Shown piece by piece: positions 23,984 through 32,021 of a DNA stretch of 64,000 nucleotides (position 1 is its first letter; every line of letters begins with the position of its first letter). The stretch covers positions 186,001 to 250,000 of the forward strand of contig NZ_JAXHDF010000004.1 in NCBI RefSeq assembly GCF_037071985.1, in the 5' to 3' direction. A program made the position numbers and the translations under genes. Under the pieces are notes generated by a model. It saw nothing but the letters and a program-made list of their open reading frames with translations, ran no database searches and was not told where the DNA came from. The stretch comes from Pseudogracilibacillus sp037071985. GTDB taxonomy: Bacteria > Bacillota > Bacilli > Bacillales > Amphibacillaceae.

Positions 23984-24619
23984 ATGGAAAGTTCAATTAC
24001 TATAAAGATTATTATTGGATTTATTACTCTACTAATCGTTGTACGTTTACTAGGAAAAAAAGAATTATCGCAATTAACTCCAATTGATCTTGTCTATTTA
24101 CTAGTCTTAGGAGGACTTTTAGAGGAATCGATCTATGATGATAAAGTTCCATTTTGGGAAGTACTCTACACCGCATTTTTATGGGCAATTTTAGTCTTCT
24201 TATTTGACTTGTGCATACGTAAAGTTGATCTATTACGTCCATTATTAAAAGGCAGACCTTCAATAATTATACGGAACGGTGAATTGGATATAAACGAGTT
24301 AAAGAAAAATAAAATAGAGTCAGAACAACTGCGATCCATGTTACGTCAACAGGGAATATTTTCTCTCCATGATGTCAAATATGCTATTTTAGAACCTGGC
24401 GGACAAATAAGTGTTATGGAGTCTTCAAATAGTGATTCATTCTCATACTTACTTGTTGATGAAGGAAAAATTGAAAAGAATAGTTTATCTTTACTCAATA
24501 TAGATGAAAAATGGGTGAAAGAGGAAATAAGAAAAGCGGGGTACTCTACTATTAAAAACATTTTTTATGCAGAATGGTCGAAACAGTATGGTCTTATTAT
24601 TAAAGAATATAAAAAGTAA
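23984..24619 (+). CDS. DUF421 (YetF-type) membrane protein
   Basis: The 211-residue protein has three N-terminal helices, including VRLLGKKELSQLTPIDLVYL, the family hallmark, then two cytosolic subdomains with PSIIIRNGELDINELKK and LRQQGIFSLHDVKYAILEPGGQ. YetF-like proteins occur in several copies in bacilli and some are spore-membrane proteins; biochemical role unknown. AGGAGG lies nine bases before ATG. It is not followed by a partner gene, although a DUF1657 gene of the kind often linked to DUF421 lies at 52569. Confidence 0.88.
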   Translation: MESSITIKIIIGFITLLIVVRLLGKKELSQLTPIDLVYLLVLGGLLEESIYDDKVPFWEVLYTAFLWAILVFLFDLCIRKVDLLRPLLKGRPSIIIRNGELDINELKKNKIESEQLRSMLRQQGIFSLHDVKYAILEPGGQISVMESSNSDSFSYLLVDEGKIEKNSLSLLNIDEKWVKEEIRKAGYSTIKNIFYAEWSKQYGLIIKEYKK

Positions 24620-24696
24620 ACGTTAAAGCTCAAAGGATTTAAAGAACCTTAAACAGTCAAACTAGATAAACGATCACAGGATTAGTAGTTTAACCT

Positions 24697-24818
24697 TTAA
24701 TTATATAATCGTTCAAGCCCATCTTTTTTTATACAATTAGATTTACCCATGATAATTTTCCATTTTACATCTCGCCCGTCTATAGGCTCCCGAGCAGATA
24801 AATGTCGTTATCTTCCAT
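24697..24818 (-). pseudogene. Possible relic of a small protein gene
   Basis: On the minus strand ATG 24818 opens MEDNDIYLLGS and then meets a stop; one base away another frame continues PIDGRDVKWKIIMGKSNCIK and KDGLERLYN to a stop at 24697. The two halves join with a single frameshift into about 38 residues of protein-like composition. No ribosome site precedes the ATG. I do not recognise a family, so this is a weak call. Confidence 0.25.
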
Positions 24819-24911
24819 TTTTAAGTATAATAGAGTTAAAGAATATGATAGAAAGAAGCGTGTTATAGAATTAGTTATCAAAAATCACTTGTTAAGCGAA
24901 ATGTCGTCATT

Positions 24912-26108
24912 ATGTGGTTTGCGAACTTTTTCATTGCTGGAAGCATGACAATGGTACTACCTTTTATCTCACTTTATATTGAGTCCCTTGGAAACTTTTC
25001 GCCAGCATATGTGAAAAGCTGGTCAGGTTGGATTTTTGCAGTTACATTTGTATCTGCTTTTATATTTTCGCCGATTTGGGGACGAATCGGGGATAAATAT
25101 GGTAGAAAAAACATTTTAATTATGTCAGCTTCTGCTCTTGCGGTTTCTGTATTATTAATGGGGTTTGCCACAACGGTATGGCAGCTTTTTTTATTGCGAT
25201 TAGTGACGGGTATATTTACCGGATTTATCCCAATGTCACAAGCTCTTATCTCAACCCAAACTCCTAAAGAAATGGCAGGGAAGGTACTAGGTACACTACA
25301 GACTGGAAGTGTTACCGGTACCTTAATGGGTCCTTTATTGGGTGGCATTTTAGCCGACACATTTGGCTATAGTGCAACGTTTAAATGGGTATCTGTCACT
25401 ATTTTTATTTCTGCCTTTATTGTAAAATTCGGCATTAAGGAAATGAAAATGACCGTGACAAATATGGTAGAGAAAAAGATATATTCAAGTAAAGAAGTGA
25501 TGATGCATATTATTCAGCATCCAGTATTGCTCATCGTTATGCTAACTTCAACATTAGTGCAAATAGCACATTTCAGTATACAGCCGATACTGTCTTTATA
25601 TGTAGCTGAGATCCATGGACTTACTAGTATTGCCTTCTTTTCTGGGCTTGCTTTTTCAGCTGCAGGACTCGGTAATTTATTATTCGCAAGACGCTGGGGA
25701 ATTTATGGTGATAAAATCGGCCATATTAAAATATTGATTGTTCTCTTATTTATGGCAGGTATCGTCTATTTTCCTGGAGCTTTTGTAACAAATATTTGGC
25801 AGCTTGTCCTATTGCGTTTCTTACTAGGTATAGCGATTGGTGGGATAGTCCCGACTCGAATTGCTTATATCCGTCAAGAAGCACCACTCTCCATGCAAGG
25901 AGAAGTACTTGGCTATAATACGAGCCTGCGATTTCTCGGTAATATAATCGGACCAGTACTCGGAGGTGTTCTTGCAGGTTATTTCGGTTTTTCATCTGTC
26001 TTTTTCGTAACGAGTGCACTTCTCGTTATAACTGGAGTGATTATGCTTGTTACGTGGAATAAATATGAAAAGTTAGATGGAGAATTACTTTTTTCACATA
26101 AAAGCTAA
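24912..26108 (+). CDS. MFS multidrug-type transporter, start uncertain
   Basis: A 398-residue, twelve-helix MFS carrier with the loop 2-3 motif GRIGDKYGRKNILIM and the helix 5 export motif TGTLMGPLLGGILAD, so a drug/H+ exporter like YmfD is likely. The first ATG (24912) has no ribosome site, and the in-frame codons before it (LVKRNVVIMWFANFF) look like the normal N-terminus of these carriers. That frame is open back to a TAG at 24849 but has no ATG, GTG or TTG, so either a rare start or a mutated start codon is present. A terminator follows at 26120. Confidence 0.8.
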   Translation: MWFANFFIAGSMTMVLPFISLYIESLGNFSPAYVKSWSGWIFAVTFVSAFIFSPIWGRIGDKYGRKNILIMSASALAVSVLLMGFATTVWQLFLLRLVTGIFTGFIPMSQALISTQTPKEMAGKVLGTLQTGSVTGTLMGPLLGGILADTFGYSATFKWVSVTIFISAFIVKFGIKEMKMTVTNMVEKKIYSSKEVMMHIIQHPVLLIVMLTSTLVQIAHFSIQPILSLYVAEIHGLTSIAFFSGLAFSAAGLGNLLFARRWGIYGDKIGHIKILIVLLFMAGIVYFPGAFVTNIWQLVLLRFLLGIAIGGIVPTRIAYIRQEAPLSMQGEVLGYNTSLRFLGNIIGPVLGGVLAGYFGFSSVFFVTSALLVITGVIMLVTWNKYEKLDGELLFSHKS

Positions 26109-26119
26109 ATGTCATGCAA

Positions 26120-26157
26120 TGAGGCCCTATATTTATAAAGGGCTTTGTTTTATTTTT
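26120..26157 (+). terminator. Terminator of the MFS gene
   Basis: GCCCT (26124-26128) and AGGGC (26139-26143) stem with extra A/T pairs in the loop, followed by TTTGTTTTATTTTTATT. Confidence 0.75.
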
Positions 26158-26217
26158 ATTCACTTAATAAATTTCTAATACGATTATAATCCATTCATCC
26201 TGATCGTATTTATAATT

Positions 26218-26241
26218 AATACTTCATTTAAATGAAGTATT
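26218..26241. repeat. Perfect 24-base palindrome
   Basis: The half-site AATACTTCATTT (26218-26229) is repeated exactly on the opposite strand. No T tract follows. It is the only structure in the roughly 380 bases without a gene between the MFS gene and the holin-like gene (26109-26488), apart from the MFS terminator. Confidence 0.6.
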
Positions 26242-26488
26242 GAAAGGTATCGATCTAAAGTAGTCTGTCAGTAATTTCCTACGTCCTTCACTAAATCCTT
26301 ACGCTCTACTATAAATGAGTTTACCCACGCTTTTCTTAGATCCTAGTATCCATTCTCACTAGTAATTTCATTCGAGTAAACCTTAAAGTTAAAAAAATTG
26401 AATTCTTTCACACATAATATGAATGGTTAATAAATAAAACAATTCCAGGAAATAATAATAATAATTAGCTACTGAAAGGATGATTTAG

Positions 26489-26791
26489 GTGGAATTCCCA
26501 GTAATTCATACAAATATTTGGGATGGTCTCATTGCCGTTCCTTTAATCGTTATATTAACACAATTATTTAAGTTTTTCCCTATACCTAGACAATACTTTC
26601 CAACAATAGCATCTATTTTCGGCTTTAGCATTTCCATTTTTTATGGTCATCCTCATAACTTGTGGGCAGGTATTTTCATGGGTGGTTTTTATAGTGCTGC
26701 AGCTGTCGGATTATATTCATCCTTAAAAACGAGTTGGATAGCTTTTAAAAACCGACGCAAGAGCAAAAAGAAGGCATTAAACATTAACTAA
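26489..26791 (+). CDS. Holin-like small membrane protein
   Basis: The start is a GTG with GAAAGGA eight bases upstream. The 100-residue product has three hydrophobic segments and a very basic tail (FKNRRKSKKKALNIN), the layout of phage holins, with DGLIAVPLIVILTQLFK resembling holin-like proteins carried by Bacillaceae chromosomes. No endolysin or phage gene is nearby, so a lytic role is unlikely to be current. It converges on, and overlaps by 15 bases, the following minus-strand membrane gene. Confidence 0.6.
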   Translation: MEFPVIHTNIWDGLIAVPLIVILTQLFKFFPIPRQYFPTIASIFGFSISIFYGHPHNLWAGIFMGGFYSAAAVGLYSSLKTSWIAFKNRRKSKKKALNIN

Positions 26792-27208
26792 TGTTTTCTT
26801 TCTGTAAAAGATAAAAAATACTCCTAAGATAAACCCATATAGTCCATGCCCAATCAACCATAAAATTATAGCTATAAAAGATGTTAATTCTGGTGTTCGA
26901 TCTGATAATATGGTGATTGGATAAATCATTCCACCAATAAGCAGGTTTATGCCAGTAGTAAAATAGATAATTTGAATATTTCTCCATTTTTTTCTTTTTA
27001 CTACAAAAAATACTACTGCTACTAGAATAATGGATACGAAGCAATGAAAAATAAATTCAATCAACTCTGGGAATACTCTTTCAGTTAAAAAGTCAATATT
27101 TAATAACAATGTATATAATTTTATACCGCTAGTCATTTCGATCCCTTTAAAGAACAATCCTAGAAACAATCCTGAGGCCACTCCAGAAAAAATAACCCAG
27201 CGAACCAA
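26777..27208 (-). CDS. Four-helix membrane protein of unknown function
   Basis: A TTG start at 27208 has AAAGGAGG eight bases upstream. The 143-residue protein has four hydrophobic helices (about residues 2-22, 48-70, 82-98, 108-135) and basic loops. The first segment FSGVASGLFLGLFFKGIEM recalls YagU/YqhR-like small membrane proteins, but I cannot assign the family. Its 3' end overlaps the convergent holin-like gene by 15 bases with no terminator between them, so antisense overlap of the two transcripts is likely. Confidence 0.65.
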   Translation of the reverse strand: MVRWVIFSGVASGLFLGLFFKGIEMTSGIKLYTLLLNIDFLTERVFPELIEFIFHCFVSIILVAVVFFVVKRKKWRNIQIIYFTTGINLLIGGMIYPITILSDRTPELTSFIAIILWLIGHGLYGFILGVFFIFYRKKTLVNV

Positions 27209-27431
27209 TATTTATTCCTCCTTTTACACACCTGTTTTCCCATTATTTACTCTAAGACAAGATTCATTTTGATAATCTCCATAATACATTGATAAAGAAG
27301 GGTAAATATGAATTCAGTCAATCTTATAAAAATAATGATAAGCATTCATTCGTACATCCTGCTTCACCAAATACCATCTGCCCCCTACGAAAGTTACATA
27401 TTTCATTATCTAATTAAAAGGAGTAATGAAA

Positions 27432-27707
27432 ATGGATAGCAGGGAAAGTAAACAAGATGATTCAAATCAAGAAGTAAAAAATCTTGAAGTTTTAGCGGCT
27501 AAACTAGCCTTAATAGGTTCGGCATTATCTACATTTGGAGATGCATTGCAAACAGTATCGGCATCCATTGAGCTCCAGCTTTTACAAATGGCAAACGAGC
27601 AGCAAGATTCCAATAAACAAAACCAAGAATTAAAGCAAATGCAACTTGAAATTGATCAATTGCAGAAACAATTTAACCAGTTGAAATACCGCCAAAACAA
27701 CAATTAA
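27432..27707 (+). CDS. Small coiled-coil protein of unknown function
   Basis: ATG 27432 is preferred over 27426, which would leave only three bases after AAAAGGAG. The product has 91 residues: a hydrophilic head, a mildly hydrophobic segment LAAKLALIGSALSTFGDALQ (about 22-41), then a glutamine-rich coiled coil (LQMANEQQDSNKQNQELKQM onward). No signal peptide. Related short proteins in bacilli are uncharacterised; a spore or envelope role is only a guess. Confidence 0.65.
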   Translation: MDSRESKQDDSNQEVKNLEVLAAKLALIGSALSTFGDALQTVSASIELQLLQMANEQQDSNKQNQELKQMQLEIDQLQKQFNQLKYRQNNN

Positions 27708-27743
27708 ACAGTAATTACTTTTTACTCAAATATTAAACTATCC

Positions 27744-27779
27744 CAAAAGTAATCATTGACCTGCCTGTTCAATGATTAC
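27744..27779 (-). terminator. Terminator of the HMG-CoA lyase operon
   Basis: Arms GTAATCATTGA (27749-27759) and TCAATGATTAC (27769-27779) pair perfectly; on the minus strand TTTT follows. Confidence 0.75.
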
Positions 27780-27812
27780 GCAAGGAAAGTACATAAAATA
27801 TTCATAGAATTT

Positions 27813-28721
27813 TTATGTTTTATGCAGATCAGTTACTTTACCAGCTTTCACAATTTGCCCTGGTATATCATTTCTTCCTAAGAGTTCAGGTAAGCCTTTC
27901 GATAATTCAATTAATTTATCAAGGTTTACTTTCGTCTCTAAGCCCATTTCATGCAACATATGGACAAGGTCCTCTGTACAAAGATTCCCTGTTGCTCCAG
28001 GTGCAAATGGACAGCCGCCAATTCCGCCTAATGATGAATCAAATCGGGTTGCTCCTGCTTCAATCGCAGCAACAACATTTGCTAACCCCATTCCCCTTGT
28101 ATTATGAAAATGAAGAGTTAATGGTACATCTCCAATTTGATCAATGACTTTTTCGACAAGCCGTTTAACTTGTACAGGATTCGCCATTCCTGTTGTATCT
28201 GCTAATGTAATGCTGTCCATCCCCATTGAAATATATTTATCTATAAAATGTTGCACAGCATTTTCCGCTATTTCTCCCTCAAATGGACATCCAAAACTTG
28301 TTGCTACTGAACCGTTTACCTTAATTCCAGTACCATGGACCCTGCTCATTATTTCGTTAAATCCAGCAAGTGATTCTTCATGTGTCCTGTTTACATTTTT
28401 CTTATTATGTGTTGCACTTGCTGACATAACGAGATTGATCTCATCAATATGGGCAGCAATTGCCCGCTCGGCCCCTCTTACATTTGCAATCAATGCTACA
28501 TTGGTGACGTCAGGATTCCTTTTTATCGATGTAACCACTTCTTCTGCATCCTTTAAATTAGGTACTGCTTTAGGTGAAACAAACGATGTAACTTCGATCT
28601 TAGATAAGCCGCAATCACTCAACTCATTTATTAGGTTAATTTTCTTGTCAGTAGGCACAAAATTTCTCTCTATTTGGAAACCATCTCGAGGGATGACTTC
28701 TTGAATATGGATAAAACTCAT
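27813..28721 (-). CDS. mvaB: Hydroxymethylglutaryl-CoA lyase
   Basis: The 302-residue TIM-barrel enzyme has the HMGL-like features: EVIPRDGFQIE at the N-terminus (catalytic Arg-Asp), EVTSFVSPKAVPNL, LHFHNTRGMGLAN with metal-binding His residues, and the signature loop GGIGGCPFAPGATGNLCTED carrying the catalytic cysteine. It splits HMG-CoA into acetyl-CoA and acetoacetate, the last step of leucine breakdown. It is the second gene of a two-gene operon, 16 bases after the CoA transferase. Other leucine-pathway genes (isovaleryl-CoA dehydrogenase, methylcrotonyl-CoA carboxylase) are not in this window. Confidence 0.92.
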   Translation of the reverse strand: MSFIHIQEVIPRDGFQIERNFVPTDKKINLINELSDCGLSKIEVTSFVSPKAVPNLKDAEEVVTSIKRNPDVTNVALIANVRGAERAIAAHIDEINLVMSASATHNKKNVNRTHEESLAGFNEIMSRVHGTGIKVNGSVATSFGCPFEGEIAENAVQHFIDKYISMGMDSITLADTTGMANPVQVKRLVEKVIDQIGDVPLTLHFHNTRGMGLANVVAAIEAGATRFDSSLGGIGGCPFAPGATGNLCTEDLVHMLHEMGLETKVNLDKLIELSKGLPELLGRNDIPGQIVKAGKVTDLHKT

Positions 28722-28737
28722 CCGTTATCCCTCCCAA

Positions 28738-29949
28738 TTAAATAATTTCTTTATTTTTTAGCGCTGCAATCTTTTCTTCTGAAAAGCCCAATAGTTCTTT
28801 ATAAACTTCATCGTTGTGCTCACCCAACTTTGGTCCAGGCCATTTAATTTTTCCAGGTGTTTCTGAAAACTTAGGAATAATTCCAGGCATCTTCAGTTTG
28901 CCTAAATTCTCTACTTCTACTTCTTCTATCATTTCACGTGCCTGATAATGAACATCTTGCATAATGTCTTCAATACTGTATATTGGCCCATTCGGTACGT
29001 CATAACGATCTAATATTTCTTGTGCTCCTTTCATTGGATGTTTTAACGTCCATTCTGTAATAATACCGTCTAAAAAGTCCGCTTGTTTTGCTCGTAAGTC
29101 ATTTGAGGAAAAATTAGAATCTTCGCCAACGTCTTCACGGCCGATCGCTTTCATTAATCGCTTAAAAATACTGTCCCCATTTCCGCCAATAACAATATAT
29201 TTTCCATCTTTACATTTATACGTATTCGACGGAACAATTCCTGGGAGTGAACTTCCTGAGCGTTCACGGATAAATTTATAATAATCATATTCAGGAACCA
29301 TACTTTCCATTAAACTGAAAACAGCTTCGTAAAGTGCTACGTCAATATACTGTCCTTCATTCGTTCCTACTACATCCCGATTATAAATTGCCATCATGGA
29401 ACTGATAACAGCATATAATGAAGCCAACGAATCTCCTAAACTAATACCAACTCGAGTTGGCGGCCGATCTGGATATCCTGTCAAATACCGAATTCCGCCA
29501 ATAGATTCTCCAACACTTCCAAATCCCGGTTTCTTACTATAGGGTCCATCTTGTCCATAACCAGAAATACGCACCATAATTATCTTAGGGTTAATCGCTT
29601 TTAAATCTTTATAGCCGATCCCCCATTCTTCTAGTTTTCCTGGACGAAAATTTTCAATTATAATATCTGTTTCTTTTGCAAGTTCCTTAATTATGTGTTG
29701 TCCTTCTTCGGCCTTTAAATTTAGCGTAATCGATTTTTTATTTCTCGCTTGTACATACCACCATAAAGATGTATCTTCATGCATCATACGCCATTGCCTA
29801 ATTGGATCTCCCGATTTCGGTGTCTCAACCTTTATAACCTCCGCTCCAAAATCAGAAAATATTCTTCCCGCAAACGGCCCTGCAATTAATGTCCCTAACT
29901 CTAAAACTCGTAAGCCTTGCAATAATTCCTTTGATTTTTCATCAAACAT
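28738..29949 (-). CDS. Class III (CaiB/BaiF) CoA transferase
   Basis: The 403-residue protein begins with LLQGLRVLELGTLIAGPFAG and FSDFGAEVIKVETPKSGDPI, the start of all class III CoA transferases, and carries the catalytic aspartate candidate within SIGGIRYLTGYPDRPPTRVG...GDSLASLYA. It moves CoA from an acyl-CoA to a free acid. Being the first gene of an operon with HMG-CoA lyase, the most economical reading is that it activates 3-hydroxy-3-methylglutarate or a similar branched acid for lyase cleavage, as the mammalian SUGCT enzyme can; this is inference. Confidence 0.85.
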   Translation of the reverse strand: MFDEKSKELLQGLRVLELGTLIAGPFAGRIFSDFGAEVIKVETPKSGDPIRQWRMMHEDTSLWWYVQARNKKSITLNLKAEEGQHIIKELAKETDIIIENFRPGKLEEWGIGYKDLKAINPKIIMVRISGYGQDGPYSKKPGFGSVGESIGGIRYLTGYPDRPPTRVGISLGDSLASLYAVISSMMAIYNRDVVGTNEGQYIDVALYEAVFSLMESMVPEYDYYKFIRERSGSSLPGIVPSNTYKCKDGKYIVIGGNGDSIFKRLMKAIGREDVGEDSNFSSNDLRAKQADFLDGIITEWTLKHPMKGAQEILDRYDVPNGPIYSIEDIMQDVHYQAREMIEEVEVENLGKLKMPGIIPKFSETPGKIKWPGPKLGEHNDEVYKELLGFSEEKIAALKNKEII

Positions 29950-30099
29950 CCTCCGACAACTCCTCTAGTCGACAAACTTTTCTATCAATTATGATACATT
30001 CATTACTTAGTAAAATCAATTTACTAAAAAGTTAAAAACACCTTCCATAATTTGTGAAATGATGTAATATAGGAATAACTATTTAAAGGTGGGGATTAT

Positions 30100-30699
30100 G
30101 TGAAAGTAGAAGAAATTTATAAAGAACTGCCTAATCTTGAAACAAATAGACTCTTTCTAAGAAAGCTCACAAAAGAAGATGCACCAGATATTTTTTCTTA
30201 TGCGTCGGATCCTGTAGTAACGAAATATCTCTTTTGGAATTCACATCAAACACTGGATGATACGATGGATTATATTAACTTTGCTCTCCATCAATATACA
30301 AATTATGATGTAGCACCATGGGGAATACATCATAAGCAAGATAATAAATTAATTGGGACGATCGATTTTGTGCGCTGGATTCCGGAAGACCGTCTAGCAG
30401 AAATTGGGTATGTTATTGCTCCAGCTTATTGGGGAAAAGGGATTACAACAGAAGCAGCACAAAAAATCATTTCGTTCGGATTTAATAACATGAATCTTAT
30501 CCGTGTTGAAGCAAAATGTTATAAAGAAAATGTCGGTTCGCAACGTGTGATGGAAAAGTGCGGAATGTCCTTAGAAGGAACGATTCGTAAAGGAGTTTTC
30601 AAGAAAGGCAGGCACTGGGATATCACCCTCTATTCTATTTTAAGAGACGAATTTTTTAATTCGAGTCCTCAAGAAACTGAAGGAAAAGTTACCCTCTAG
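30100..30699 (+). CDS. GNAT acetyltransferase, RimJ/RimL type
   Basis: The start is a GTG at 30100 (an overlapping ATG meets a stop at once), preceded by AAAGGTGGGG. The 199-residue protein has the RimJ/RimL layout: LETNRLFLRKLTKEDAPDIF, IGTIDFVRWIPEDRLAEIGY, the acetyl-CoA motif VIAPAYWGKGITTEAAQKII, and NVGSQRVMEKCGMSLEGTIR. Family members acetylate ribosomal protein N-termini or small amines; the exact substrate is unknown. It is monocistronic. Confidence 0.88.
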   Translation: MKVEEIYKELPNLETNRLFLRKLTKEDAPDIFSYASDPVVTKYLFWNSHQTLDDTMDYINFALHQYTNYDVAPWGIHHKQDNKLIGTIDFVRWIPEDRLAEIGYVIAPAYWGKGITTEAAQKIISFGFNNMNLIRVEAKCYKENVGSQRVMEKCGMSLEGTIRKGVFKKGRHWDITLYSILRDEFFNSSPQETEGKVTL

Positions 30700-30731
30700 T
30701 TGCCAACAGACAGTAATAATAATGAGAAAGA

Positions 30732-31086
30732 GGTTGGGACAATACAAAATAGTAGATATGAAACACAAATAATTTTTCAAGTTAGCGAAAGAAATATACG
30801 GAGACTCCTGCCAGATGAAAAGCCTCGATAAGACACTGAAAGGCGACAAATATCGAAAGATTACAGACTAAAACCGCCCTTTGCGGGCAACGTCTGCATA
30901 CCCCTTGCCGGGGCAGGGGGCTTGTCAGCGCTGGCGGTAAAGGAGACACTGTGAAAGCAAGCGATAGTGCGGCTTGAATAGATGTCGCTCTTATGCCAGT
31001 GGTGAAAGCGGAGTATATTTCTATAGCGACTATTATAATTTGAATCATACATGTTTAAATAACTCTTTCTAACTTATATCCCAACC
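30732..31086. repeat. GC-rich multibranched intergenic repeat element
   Basis: About 355 bases without a real gene. The ends GGTTGGGACA and TATCCCAACC are inverted repeats. Inside, AAAGAAATATAC pairs imperfectly with GTATATTTCTAT, ACCGCC with GGCGGT, and the core 30890-30945 contains tight GC hairpins (GCCC/GGGC and CCCCTTGCC/GGGCAGGGG), unusual in this AT-rich window. The inverted ends resemble those of the 12238 element (GAGACA/TGTCCC), so it may be a second class of the same family. No transposase is encoded. Confidence 0.7.
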
Positions 31087-31147
31087 GTTTCATCATTTTG
31101 CAGCACTTTCACTCGTTTCTTGCACTGCATTAAATACAGGGTTCGTT

Positions 31148-31573
31148 TTATTTTTCTTGCTCAGGATAAAGTTTTTGTAAAAATGTTATGGAATGTTTAA
31201 TCATTTCTTTCAAGATCTCTATATCGATATCCTCAAGTTTATTAACATAGACACAAGCCTTACCTGAACTGTGTTTACCGAATTTTTCAAGTTCTCTATC
31301 TCGTTCTGGATATGTTGCAAAGTATAGACTTATTTTAGCTTTTCTCGGTGAGAAGCCCACGAGAGGTGCATTACCTTCATGACCGGATTTATATTTATAA
31401 TGATACTTGCCAAATCCAATAATACTTGGTCCCCATAATTTAGCTTCGTAACCTGTCACCTCTGTAAAAATATCTAAAAGTTTGTAAGCATCTTCTCGTT
31501 TCTTAATACTTGGAACATTTTCTATAAATTCAATAATACTATTATCGGTTTCTTTCGTTTTTAATTCATACAT
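31148..31573 (-). CDS. DUF1801 domain protein
   Basis: The 141-residue protein begins with VPSIKKREDAYKLLDIFTEV, then KLWGPSIIGFGKYHYKYKSG and VGFSPRKAKISLYF, ending with ACVYVNKLEDIDIEILKEMI. These are DUF1801 landmarks (a small YdhG-like alpha/beta fold resembling the Fe-S chaperone frataxin fold). Function is unknown. GGAGG lies nine bases before the ATG. Cytosolic, monocistronic. Confidence 0.82.
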   Translation of the reverse strand: MYELKTKETDNSIIEFIENVPSIKKREDAYKLLDIFTEVTGYEAKLWGPSIIGFGKYHYKYKSGHEGNAPLVGFSPRKAKISLYFATYPERDRELEKFGKHSSGKACVYVNKLEDIDIEILKEMIKHSITFLQKLYPEQEK

Positions 31574-31731
31574 TTTTCAAAACCTCCGGAATAAATATTA
31601 AATCCATTATAACAGATGATAAATCATAACTTAGCCCAGAGGAAGAAACCTACCAATCGAAATCAATCAAATGCTATAAAAGTAATAATTTTATCGAATA
31701 AATGCAAAGTACCCGGTGTGGAGTATAGCTC

Positions 31732-31911
31732 TTATTCCACTTTTCTATCGATACGCTGTGCTTTTAATTCAGCTGCAATTTTACTTAAAATTTCATTACG
31801 TTCTTTTTGTTTTTTGTAAAATAGGATCACTACCCAAGCGCAAAGACCTAAGATAACTATATAAATTCCAAAAATAATTACCATAGGTATAAGAGCAGCA
31901 AATACTTCCAT
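31732..31911 (-). CDS. Small single-span membrane protein with cytosolic helix
   Basis: A 59-residue frame starts at 31911 with GGAGGTGA eight bases upstream. One membrane helix (residues 4-31, ending WVVILFY) is followed by a basic helix KKQKERNEILSKIAAELKAQ. The layout resembles the 64-residue protein at 62244-62438. No family recognised. The good ribosome site supports a real gene. Confidence 0.65.
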   Translation of the reverse strand: MEVFAALIPMVIIFGIYIVILGLCAWVVILFYKKQKERNEILSKIAAELKAQRIDRKVE

Positions 31912-32021
31912 TTATGTCACCTCCACTAGAAATGTTTGCTTAAGTAATTTTAAGTATACTAGAGTGAAGGATCTTGACAAAAGGCTTTAGCCTCATTTTG
32001 ATTCAGTTTTTCTACATCACG

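Noticed and set aside
26489..26791. Prophage remnant suggested by the holin-like gene
   Set aside because: No endolysin, integrase or other phage gene nearby; a single small membrane protein is not enough.
30782..31052. Two overlapping minus-strand frames of 88 and 63 codons
   Set aside because: They lie in the GC-rich structured repeat, lack ribosome sites, and have no protein-like features.
31616..31819. 67-codon plus-strand frame
   Set aside because: It lacks a ribosome site and overlaps the better supported small membrane gene on the minus strand.
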